NCBI GenBank assembly: GCA_963796705.1
Contig: CAWCMK010000003.1
Location: 310,001-374,000 of the forward strand
Length of the DNA stretch: 64,000 nucleotides
Source: VRUE01 sp963796705
GTDB taxonomy: Bacteria > Actinomycetota > Thermoleophilia > Solirubrobacterales > 70-9
Reading direction: 5' to 3'
Position 1 is the stretch's first letter, and every line of letters starts with the position of its first letter. The position numbers and the translations under genes are program-made. Under the pieces are notes generated by a model. That model saw nothing but the letters and a program-made list of their open reading frames with translations. It had not been told where the DNA came from and ran no database searches. Below, piece by piece: positions 45,501 through 54,562 of this stretch.

Positions 45501-47570
45501 ACGGTATGACCACCGACGGGACGAAGGTCTTCTACACAACGGTCGACAAGCTCGTGCCCGGGGACACCGATAACGAGTCGGACATCTACGAGGCGGAAGT
45601 TGCAGAAGGCGGGGGGATCACACCGAAGCTGATCTCGGTGAAGGGCAGCGGACCGAGCAACGACGAATCCTGCAGCCCGCCGGGCAGCCCGGTTAGCTGG
45701 AACGCGGTTACCGGCAACGGTAAGTGCAGCGCGGTCGCGTTGGCCGGTGGGGCTGGGCTCGCCAGCGGTGACGGCACGTTCTATTTCCTCAGCCCAGAGC
45801 TCCTTGACAGCGCCGCGGAAGCCGAAGGTGAAAAGAACCAGGCCAACCTGTACGCCGTGAGGCCGGGCGACTCCCCGAAGTTTGTTGCCACCATCGATAC
45901 CAGCACCGGCAAGCCGGGCCCCCCCCCGCCGCTGCACCCGCGGGTAGCCGGCAGCTTCGTGTCCGGCTTGGAAGGCCCCGAATCGCTCGCGGTCGACCAA
46001 ACAACAGGCGACGTCTACGTAGCGCAACGCAACAGCGAAAGCGTAGCCCGGTTCAACGCGGCCGGCGCGTCCGACAACTTCACCGAAGGCCCCAATGCTG
46101 GGACCAACGAATTGACCGGACTGTCGCTGGGCTACGGTGGCGAAGGCGAGATCGCGGTTGACAGCGCCACGACCAGCCCGCTGAAGGGCGCTCTGTACGC
46201 GACCAGCAACGGCAGCAGCGTCTCCGTCTACTCGAAGAACGGCAAGTCGCTCGGCGAAATCACCGGTTTCTCGGAGGCGTGCGGCGTCGCCGTTGACCAG
46301 TCCAGCGGCGCCGTCTATGTCGGCGACTATGGCAACGACACCGTCTACCGTTTCGAGCCGACCTCCGCGGCCGAACCGGTCACGAACGCCGACTATGAAA
46401 AAACCGGCATCACCACCGAAAACGTGTACCCCTGTCCGGTGGGAACCGACTCAGCCGGCCACGTCTTCGCGATGAGCTACGGCGGAAGCAAGCTACTCGA
46501 ATACTCGGTCTCTCAGTTCGACCCGTCCATCCCAGAAGCGGAAGGGACACCTGTCAATGTCGCTCCTGCCAACAGGGTCTACTCAGATCCCGCCAACCAC
46601 GACGTGTACGTCGATACCGGTTCCAAGGTCGTGGTCCTGAACGCAGCCCGCAAAGTTGTGGGCGAATTTGCCGCAGGCGCAATCTCCTTCTCGCAGGGGA
46701 TTGCCGTCAATGGGACGACGAAGCACGCTTATGTCTCGACTGGATCGGAAGTCATTGAGTTCGGTAGCGAACCCGCTCCATACGAACCGATCGACAACCC
46801 GACGGTATTGCACGGGACGCGCCAGGCAGGGGTCCATGACACGAGCGACTTCCAGGTCACCCCGGCGGGCAGCTACGCGGTCTTCCCGACCACGCAGCCG
46901 CTCGATGCCAACTATGCAAACGAAGGACATACTGAGATCTACCGATACGATGCCACCTCGGGCGCCCTCGAATGCGCGTCCTGCGAGCCGACATCGGCGC
47001 CGGCGTCCGGCGATGCCACCCTCGCCGCGAACGGCCTCGGCCTCACTGACGACGGGCGGGTGTTCTTCGATTCGACGAAGCGCTGGTCCTCCGCGACGAC
47101 GACGGCCGCAAGGATGTCTACGAGTGGGAGCCGCAGGGCACCCGGCAATTCCGAGTCGCGCCAACCCGACGCTCTTCCGAGGGGATTGCCTCGGCCTGAT
47201 CTCAGCGGCGACGAGCCCGCTTTGACTCGAGCCTCCTCAGGGCCAGCGCGGACGGCACCGACGCCTACTTCTTCACCCATGACAAGCTGGCCCACAGCGA
47301 CGAAAACGGCCAGTGGCCAAGGTCTACGACGCGCGCATCCAAGGCGGTTCTTCAATTCTCCCACCGGCGATTTGCAAAGCGTCGGACGAGTGTCACGGCC
47401 CTGGGAACCAACCGCCGCCCCCCAGCGATCAGGACAACGCTGGCAGCACCGGCCTCACCGCGTGGGCGGCAGCAAGACCTGCAGGAAAGGACTCATCTCA
47501 AGCAGGCAAGTGCACGGCAATGCGTGCGTAGGCCCCGACAAAAAGCACCGAAGCACGGCGTCACCACCGG
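42563..47570 (+). pseudogene. Surface protein B1 with NHL propeller inserted in a TolB-like propeller, C-terminal part frameshifted
   Basis: About 1,500 residues are intact from ATG 42563 to near 47075 (signal peptide RVTALIGVAAACACAFTVLA; ATG 42533 is a possible earlier start). Order: NHL propeller (to about 43680), Fn3-like repeats (43690-44600), CPNALARQQTG and TolB-like propeller (from 44600), a second NHL propeller (about 45930-46800, GPESLAVDQTTGDVYVAQR to AYVSTGSEVIEFG), then the rest of the TolB-like part. Beyond 47075 the frame changes several times and ends in a basic tail near 47.5-47.6 kb, so the end is approximate. The second NHL domain is absent from A1. Same family as A1 and the 32.9 kb protein. 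Confidence 0.75.
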
Positions 47571-47590
47571 AGAGCGACGCCACCGGAGCA

Positions 47591-50363
47591 ATGCGCGGCG
47601 ACGATCGCACGCCGAGGCATCGCACCTGCCGAGGCGATCACGGCGCTCATCGCGAGCGTGATTGCGCTGATCATGCCGCGGCGCCGGCGGCAGGGGAGCG
47701 AGCGGGATCGAATCGTTCGACACCACGAGCTCCACGACTCAGGCCGGGCGGCCATCCGGACCTCCAACGACTTCGCGCTGGAACGAATCCGGGAGAACCG
47801 GAGGCCGCCCGAAAACGTGATCTTCAACGCCCCCAGGGATATTCGGCAACCCCAACGCGATTATCGCAGTGCGCACCGACGGATTTCGCCCTCGACCAGT
47901 GTCCCTCGAACTCCCAGGCCGGCGTGATCACCATCTACGCCAACTACGAAGGCGACCCCGAACTACCTGCTCGGCACCGCGCCGATCTACGACCTCGTGC
48001 CGCAGGCAGACCAGACGGCGCTCTTCGCCTTCGTCGTGCCGACCCTCAACATCCCGATCTCGATCCCGGTCGCGGTCCGGACCGGCGGCGACTACGGCCT
48101 GCGCTTCACGGTCTCCGACATCACCCAGCTGACCCCCCTGGCCGGCGCCCAGCTGACCTTCTGGGGCTTCCCGGCCGCTCGAAAGCCACAACGCCCAGCG
48201 CTTTCCGAAGGGCTCGCCGGGCGAACCCGCCGGCTGTCCCGGCCTCGCCGACACGAGCTGCACTCGGGACACCGACTGCCGCCAGCATCCGCTCGCGACC
48301 CCTTCACCGACAATCCGACGACCTGCACCGGCGAACCGCTCGTCACCAGCCTCACGGTCCAGACCTACCAGGACCCCGGACAACCCGACCACGTCAACGC
48401 GCACCTATCCAGCGATCGACCGACGTGCAAAAAGGAGGCTTCAAACCGGTCCTCTACGCCAGCCCCACCACACCGAAACCGACTCGCCCTCCGGCTCGAA
48501 CATCGAGCTGAGCGCGCCACAGTTCCTCGAGGGCCTCGCCGCCTCGCCCTCGGAGCTCAAGTCGGCCACCGTCACGCTGCCAGCCGGGTCTCACGATCAA
48601 CCCCGACGCCGCCGACGGGCAGACCGCGTGTACAGATGCCCAGGCCAACTTCGGCTCCGAGGGGCCGGCGGAATGCCCCGACAACTCGAAGATCGGCACC
48701 TTCCCGATCGGCACGCCGGCGCTCGACGGCCGCTCGAAGGCTCGCTCTACATCGGCGAACCGGAGCCCGGCAACCAGTACCGGCTGTTCCTGATCGCTCC
48801 GGCTTCGGGATCAACGCCAAGCTGGTCGGCTCCTTCAGTCCCGATCCTCGAGACCGGGCAGGTGACCGCCTACTTCGAAGATCTGCCCCAGGTGCCGTTC
48901 GAAGACTTCGACCTGCATCTCTTCGCCTCCGAACGCGGCCTGATGGCGACTCCGACGCGCCTGCACCGATCTACACCGATCGAAGCCGAGTTCTATCCCC
49001 TGGAACGCGACGCTCGCCGAACAGGAATCGACCCAGATCTTCGGCCTCGAACTCGGGCCCGCACGGGATCCGAGTGCCCGGGCCAGAGTGCGCCCGTTCA
49101 ATCCGACCCTGACCGCCGGCACCACCAACGCCACCGCCGGCGCCTTCTCCTCCTTCACCCTGAAGCTCAACCGCGAAGACGGCGATCAGTTCCTCGGCAA
49201 GCTCAACTTCACGATGCCGCCGGGCCTGACCGCCAACCTGCACGGGATCACCTACTGCCCCGAAGCGGACGATCGCCGCGGCGGCGCAGACGCCGGGCAG
49301 GGCCGAGCAGGCGGAGCCCGAGCTGTCCCGCGTCCTCGTGAAATCGGGACCACCAACGTCGCCGCCGGCCCGGGCTCGCATCCCTTCCACGCGGTCGGGA
49401 AGATCTACCTGGCCGGGCCCTTCCAGGGCGCGCCCCCTCAGCCTCGTGGCGATCACCCCCGCCCTGGCGGGTCCCTATGACTACGGCACCGTCGTCGTCC
49501 GCGTCGCGATCCACATCGATCCGCTCGACGCCCACGTGATCGCCGACTCCGAAACCGTGCCGGAGATCATCGGCGGCATCCCGATCCGAATGCGCGAAAT
49601 CAGGGTCAACATCAACAAGCCCAACTTCATGATCAACCCGACCAACTGCTCGCCATTCCAGACGGTCTCGGAAGGAGTCGGCGATCAGGGCACCGCGGTC
49701 GCCTTCTCCTCCTCCGTTCACGCCGTCAACTGCGCCACCCTCCCGTTCAAGCCGAAGATGACGGTCACCCAGCTCGGCGGCCACAAGGCGACCATCGCGC
49801 GGCAAGGACCCCTCGCTGCGCTTCGACCTCAGCACCACGCGCCGGCGACGCCAACATCAAATCGGTCGCGGTGACCCTGCCGAACGCCTTTGAGATCGAC
49901 CAGCGCCACCTCGGCAACCTCTGCTCCAAGCGCCGAACTCGAAAGCGACACACTGCGCCGGGCGCCAGCCGATCGGCACAGTCAAGGACGAAACCCCGCT
50001 GCTCGAAAAGCCGCTCGAAGGCCTCGCCTATGCGGTCTCCGGGCTACAAGCGGCCTGCCCCACGTCGCCTTCATCCTCGGCGGCCAGGTGACGGTCATGC
50101 CCCAGGCCGAATCGAAGACGATCGCCGGCGGGCGCCTGAGCACCATCGTCCCGGTCATCCCCGACGTGCCGATCGGCCACTTCCGGCTGACCCTCTACGG
50201 CGGCAGCCACGGCTACCTCTCAAACACCCGAAGCCTCTGCGTGCATCGTACGCAGACCAGCATCGAATACGCCGCCCAGAACGGCAGGACAGTGTCCCAG
50301 GAGGTTCCGATAAAGGCCGCCTGCGGGAGCGTCAGCACGCGACACCAGCGTCACCGTCTCTAA
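47591..50363 (+). pseudogene. Secreted protein B2, partner of B1, many frameshifts and 3' end cut by IS630
   Basis: Homologue of A2: signal-like AITALIASVIALI, GIESFDTTSSTTQAGGHPDL, QCAPTDFALDQCPSNSQAGV, NPDAADGQTACTDA, and EVPIKAACGSV near the end. The protein can be followed only by changing frame at many points (for example near 47820, 47950, 48180, 48590, 48960, 49000, 49070, 49290, 49430, 49800). Most look like one extra C or a missing base. No conserved stretch carries an in-frame nonsense change, so decay is either very young or artefactual. The IS630 inverted repeat begins near 50351 and supplies the final stop, removing the basic tail that A2 has. Confidence 0.7.
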
Positions 50364-51425
50364 AACAGCTTTACACCGGCCCACCTTCTCGAGGATGGAG
50401 TCGATCGAGGCGGTCCAAACGAATGGCTTGGGATCCTCGTTATGGGCACTCAGATAGTCCTCGATCGCAGCGATAAGGTCGGGAACGCTGTGAAACACAC
50501 CACGGCGGATCGCCTTCTCGGTGAGCTCCCGAAACCAGCGCTCGACGAGGTTTAGCCAGGAGCTCGAGGTCGGCGTGAAGTGCAGGTGAAAGCGCGGATG
50601 CTGCTCAAGCCATGCATCCACCTTGGCGTGCTTGTGGGTGCGGTAGTTGTCAAGGATCAGGTGTAGCTCCAGCTCCTCGGGGAACTCGCGATCGAGGTGG
50701 CGCAGGAACTTGAGGAACTCCTGGTGGCGGTGGCGTGGCAGGCACTGCCCAATCACGGCGCCGTCAAGGGTATTGAGCGCCGCAAAGAGAGTCGTAGTTC
50801 CATTGCGCTTGTAGTCGTGGGTCATCGTGCCAGCTCGCCCGCGCTTGATCGGCAGGCTCGCCTGGGTGCGGTCGAGGGCCTGGATCTGGCTCTTCTCATC
50901 CACGCACAGCACCAGCGCCTTCTCCGGCGGGTTGAGGTAGAGGCCGACCACGTCAGTCAGCGTCTCGGTGAAGTGCGGATCGGTGGAGAGCTTGAACGAG
51001 CGCACCCGGTGAGGTGCCAGTCCGTGAGCGTCCCAGATGCGCTGCACCGTAGCCGGGCTGACGCCCTGGGCCTTGGCCATCGAGCGAGTGCTCCAGTGGG
51101 TCTGCCCGGGGGGCGTGTCCTGCGTTGTCGCCGCCACGATCTCCTTGACCTTTTGGGCGGAGATCGACCGCTTTCTTCCCCGACCCTCCTTCACCTCCGA
51201 AAGCGCCTGCGGCCCACCTTCTGCGAAGCGCCGCCGCCACATGATCACGGTCGGGCGGCTTATACCCAGCGCTCGAGCGATCGCACTGTTGGACTCACCA
51301 TCGGCACCCATCAGCACGACTCGCGCCCGCGTGGCAATGCTTTGCGGTGTGCCGTGCGCTCTTACCCAGCGCTCCAGCAACGCTCGCTGCTCCGCAGAGA
51401 CCTCAGAAGGTGCAGCAACCCCCAT
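50220..51425 (-). CDS. IS630-family transposase
   Basis: A DDE transposase. N-terminal helix-turn-helix regions (SNSAIARALGISRPTVIMWRRRF near 45, GVSPATVQRIWDAHGLAPH near 125) precede the catalytic RNase H-like core: CVDEKSQIQALDRTQ (first Asp), LHLILDNYRTHKHAKV (second Asp) and PTSSSWLNLVERWFREL (Glu of the third motif). The natural C-terminus is about CKAVLETV; the open frame runs about 45 codons beyond the inverted repeat into the host gene, so the stop at 50220 is not the native end. ATG 51425. All catalytic residues are present, so it may be active. Confidence 0.92.
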   Translation of the reverse strand: MGVAAPSEVSAEQRALLERWVRAHGTPQSIATRARVVLMGADGESNSAIARALGISRPTVIMWRRRFAEGGPQALSEVKEGRGRKRSISAQKVKEIVAATTQDTPPGQTHWSTRSMAKAQGVSPATVQRIWDAHGLAPHRVRSFKLSTDPHFTETLTDVVGLYLNPPEKALVLCVDEKSQIQALDRTQASLPIKRGRAGTMTHDYKRNGTTTLFAALNTLDGAVIGQCLPRHRHQEFLKFLRHLDREFPEELELHLILDNYRTHKHAKVDAWLEQHPRFHLHFTPTSSSWLNLVERWFRELTEKAIRRGVFHSVPDLIAAIEDYLSAHNEDPKPFVWTASIDSILEKVGRCKAVLETVTLVSRADAPAGGLYRNLLGHCPAVLGGVFDAGLRTMHAEASGV

Positions 51426-51480
51426 GGCCCAACGCTACAACAGCCTCACCTATCTGTCAAGTTATTTTGGAGACACTACA
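50351..51480 (-). mobile_element. IS630-family insertion sequence
   Basis: About 1.13 kb with one transposase gene on the minus strand. Imperfect terminal inverted repeats are visible: GTCTCTAAAACAGCTTTACA at 50356-50375 matches the reverse complement of 51455-51474 at 16 of about 20 positions over the core. A TA target duplication is expected for this family; TA is seen just outside the right end (51477-51478) but is not clear on the left, so exact limits are uncertain by a few bases. It is inserted at the 3' end of B2. Confidence 0.8.
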
Positions 51481-51956
51481 CTAGGCAGCCGCTCGGCTAG
51501 AGAGAACCCCAGCAGCACCCAATCCCGGACGGCACCCCGGCCGCCATCTTTGCAGAGGAGCATGGGGGCCTGCACTGCTCCAGTTCAAAGTGGTGGAGCG
51601 GCAAGACTGCCCCAGAACGCAGTCAATTGCTTCACAGAGGTCCCAGAGGGTTCGCGGCGGGAATCAACCTCATCGGGACGGCGGGCCACACCTTTCGCCT
51701 GCCCAGCGAGGAAGACCGATTAGAGCCTTCGCCGGCGCGCTCGCTGCCGTGGCTGAAAGTGCGGCGAGACCGGTCGCGAGGATGTTTCCCCGCCTTCAAT
51801 GCCTCAATACTAGCCGGCCAAGGGGGAACACATCGTCTCAAAAGTCTGTGTACGAATTCGTCTTTAGGTATTAAAAGGTACGCTCAAAACCGCAGTAATA
51901 AGCCATATTGTAAGATACAAATTGACAAGATGGTCTGATCATGTTCTAATAAATAC
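51481..51956. other. 476-base gap between IS630 and TetR gene
   Basis: No supported gene. The sequence 51481-51860 has no domain content in any frame; the last 90 bases are AT-rich and hold the promoter S2. TTGTA-AGA-TACAA at 51909-51921 is a small palindrome just upstream of S2 that may be an operator. Confidence 0.45.
51922..51950 (+). promoter_or_regulatory. Shared TetR-locus promoter motif, copy S2
   Basis: TTGACA at 51922-51927, TGGTCTG in the spacer, TGT plus TCTAAT (51945-51950) as extended -10, 17-base spacing. The predicted start falls on the ATG at 51957, so the TetR mRNA is probably leaderless. Confidence 0.72.
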
Positions 51957-52676
51957 ATGGAGGCTCGCGGCGTCCAGGGGAGTGCAAAGCGCGGAGCTGT
52001 AGGCAGAGCGACTCTGCAGGGCGTTCCGGTGGCAAAGCGCTCGCTGCCGCGCGGTCCCCACGCCCTTCCCCAAGAGGTCGTTCTCGAGCACCAGCGCCAA
52101 CGGTTGCTCGCCGCCGCCGCCGAGGCGCTCGCAGATAAAGGACTCGCCGATCTCACAGTTCGCGACGTGATCGGCGGCGCCGGCGTCTCGCGGCGGACTT
52201 TCTACCAGCTGTTCGACGACAAGCTGGAGTGCGTTCTGGCGGCCCACACGATGGCGCTCAACCGGTTGGAGAAGACCATCAGAACGGCTTGCAGAACGCG
52301 GGATACCTGGCCCGGCGGTGTCGCCGCCGCGGTCGCCGCTGGTCTCGAGTTCGTGGCGAGCCGGCCTGCCGAGGCGCGATTGGTCCTGATCGCCTCACAC
52401 ACGGTCGCCGAGCCGGCGCTCGCCGGCGCCTCCCGAAACGCGAATGAGAAGCTCGTCGCCCTGCTACGCGAGGGCCGCGAGCGCTGCGGCGAGAACCGTT
52501 CCCTGCTGGAGTTGACCGAGGAGGGACTCGTTGGTGCGGTTGTGGCGATCGTCGGCGCCAGGCTGCGCGAGGGTGACGTCGAGGGTTTGCCGGGCCTAGG
52601 CCCGGCACTCGTGCAGATGATCCTCGCCCCCTACCTTGGACACAGCGAAGCCCGTCGCCTTGCGCGGGCCGCTTAG
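51957..52676 (+). CDS. TetR-family regulator
   Basis: A 239-residue regulator, ATG 51957. After about 35 extra residues, the HTH head reads RLLAAAAEALADKGLADLTVRDVIGGAGVSRRTFYQLFDDKLECVL (about 42-90). The helical effector domain follows (about 100-230; e.g. PAEARLVLIASHTVAE and GLGPALVQMILAPYLG) and is similar in layout to the headless protein at 59.2 kb. The mRNA is probably leaderless from promoter S2. It is convergent with, and overlaps by four bases, the broken double TetR. It is a candidate regulator for the shared promoter motif, since its own promoter carries it. Confidence 0.88.
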   Translation: MEARGVQGSAKRGAVGRATLQGVPVAKRSLPRGPHALPQEVVLEHQRQRLLAAAAEALADKGLADLTVRDVIGGAGVSRRTFYQLFDDKLECVLAAHTMALNRLEKTIRTACRTRDTWPGGVAAAVAAGLEFVASRPAEARLVLIASHTVAEPALAGASRNANEKLVALLREGRERCGENRSLLELTEEGLVGAVVAIVGARLREGDVEGLPGLGPALVQMILAPYLGHSEARRLARAA

Positions 52677-53971
52677 TCCTTGCCCGAGCCTCCGGACGCC
52701 AGCTCGTAGGCTCGCTCGGCACCGAGGAATGGGGCCAGGGTTAAGTAGGTGGACATCGGCACCAATTCGAGCAGGCTTTCGGGCCCCTTCCGCTTCACCT
52801 GGTCGTAGGCGAGCGCATGGATCGCCCCGCCGATCGCCTCGGCAGCGATCGGCGGGGTCTCGGGCGCCAATTCGTAGCCCGGGCCGAGCAGGGTCTCAAG
52901 TTGCTCCATGATCCTGTCGCGCGTCTCCAGCGCCCGTTTGCCCGCGGCGTACATCTCGACCGCGCCGAGGCGGCTGTACTCGGGCTCCTCGATCCCAAAC
53001 GCAAACATACCCTCGTATGCGCCGCGCACCGCGTGCTGCCAGTCCGGTGCGCGGCGGAAAGCAGGCAAGGTATTTGCAAGCCACTGGGCGGAGCCGGCAT
53101 CGAGCGCTGCCAGCAGTGCCTCTTCCTTGTTGGCGAAGTGTTCGTAGAAGGTACGTTGCGAGGTCGCGGCCCGTTCGACTATCTCGGCCACAGTCACCTC
53201 TGGATAGCCTTTCTCGGCGACGACCGCGGCCAGTGCCCGCAGAACCCGCTCGGCCGGACCGCTGACCGCCTGGCGCTCCTCAAGGGGCCGAGGCCGTTTG
53301 GCCCGTCTACGCGGGCCCTGCAGGGATCCCGGCGGCGGCCGGTAGGAGAGCCACCAGGCCGAGATCTGTGGCGAGAGCTCGACCAGATGCCTCCTCTTCG
53401 TCGCGGTAGAGGCGCTTGTGGATCACCTTCTGAAGGCCGCCGATCATCGCCCGGACCATCTGCGGAGGCATCTCCTCGCGGCCGGGAATCTGCCCGAAGA
53501 GTTCGAGCACGAACCGTTCGACTTGGTCGGTCGTCCGCTCGATCACCTCGACCGCCTCCGGGCCCGCTGCGTAGATCTCGACGAAGCACATCTTCGAGGC
53601 GGCGGGTTGCGAGGCGATCAGCTCGAGCAGGGCCTGGATCGTTGCCCGCATGCGCGCCTCGCCGGGCGGCGCCGTCTCGGCGCGTGTCATGACCGCCTCG
53701 AAGGTCGGCTGGACCAGCTCCTCGAGCGGTCGCCAGGAAGCACTCGCGCTTGTCGGCGAACTGGCGGTAGAAGGCGCTGCGCGAGATGCCGGCCAGCTTC
53801 ACCAGATCGGCGACCCGGGTCGCGTCGTAGCCCTTCTCGACGACCGTCGCCACGGTCGCCGCGAACAGCCGCTCACGATGATTTCGCTCGGCCTCCTCGC
53901 GGGGAACGCCGCGGCCGGGGCGCATCATTCGCTCGCGCAGCTCGGCCGCGTCTACCCCATGGCGTCCGCAC
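52673..53971 (-). pseudogene. Broken second double-headed TetR (paralogue of 31.3 kb gene)
   Basis: Homologous to the intact double TetR from VRTPWG at the start to the end (FLGAERAYELAS). Reading requires three single-base corrections, each an apparent extra base: near 53957 (TGGGGT-A-GAC), near 53733 (ACCGCT-C-GAGGAG) and near 53395 (GAGGAG-G-CATCTG). Between them lie clear pieces: first head EKGYDATRVADLVKLAGISRSAFYRQFADKREC, middle CFVEIYAAGPEAVEVIERT, and second head ERAATSQRTFYEHFANKEEAL. No nonsense change occurs in the restored frame. It could be a very young pseudogene or consensus errors. It is convergent with the single TetR. Confidence 0.75.
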
Positions 53972-54562
53972 TAGCTCCGTCCCAAAGAAGCGCGAGCCTG
54001 ATTATCCGGGTTCTCCGCGCTCCAGAGCCATTTGGTGCTCCAGCGATGTTTCTCATAGAGACAACTGTGTGTATCACAATAAGGTCCGCGTGTATTCCAA
54101 AAACCTGGGCCGTCGCGGAAATCATCCGGTTCCCTGCCAAAAAAGGCGCCGCTTGCCGCGTCGATCCGTCTATTGGTCCGGATTGGTGGTGACCCTTGAG
54201 GCCGGCGCCATGACATTTCGCGCTGACCCGCTGCTAACTCATTCGGGTCGATCTTGAGTCGCCTGGGCGACCTCCCCGGAGAGCAGCACTCAAAACCACG
54301 AAGGCTGAGCGTGAGCAGAATCGTCGCCGCCGATCAGGAAATGGACCTCTGGGACCCGTAACCCGCCCGGCAGCCGGATTTCATGAGCGGACGGGTCTTC
54401 CGGCGAAATCGTGAGCGCAAGTGCCTCATCGATTAGGACCGCGCTTTGGCCAACACAGCTCGCAAGCGCCTGCCTCGGAAAACGCCGGCTCGGTACACCG
54501 CCGTTCGCAAACCGCGCGCCCGCCTGGGAAAATGCGGGGGTGATCGCCCGGGGTTGCGGTAG
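53972..54562. other. 591-base gap between broken double TetR and MMPL gene
   Basis: No supported gene. The region upstream of the broken TetR (53990-54200) may hold its promoter; TTTCTCATAGAG near 54050 is only partly like the shared motif. The minus-strand frame over 54290-54560 shows some open coding potential, but no recognisable domain. I see nothing further. Confidence 0.4.

Noticed and set aside
54015..54060. Possible fifth copy of the shared promoter motif
   Set aside because: Only TTTCTCATAG matches; there is no TTGACA and no GGTCYG at the right spacing.
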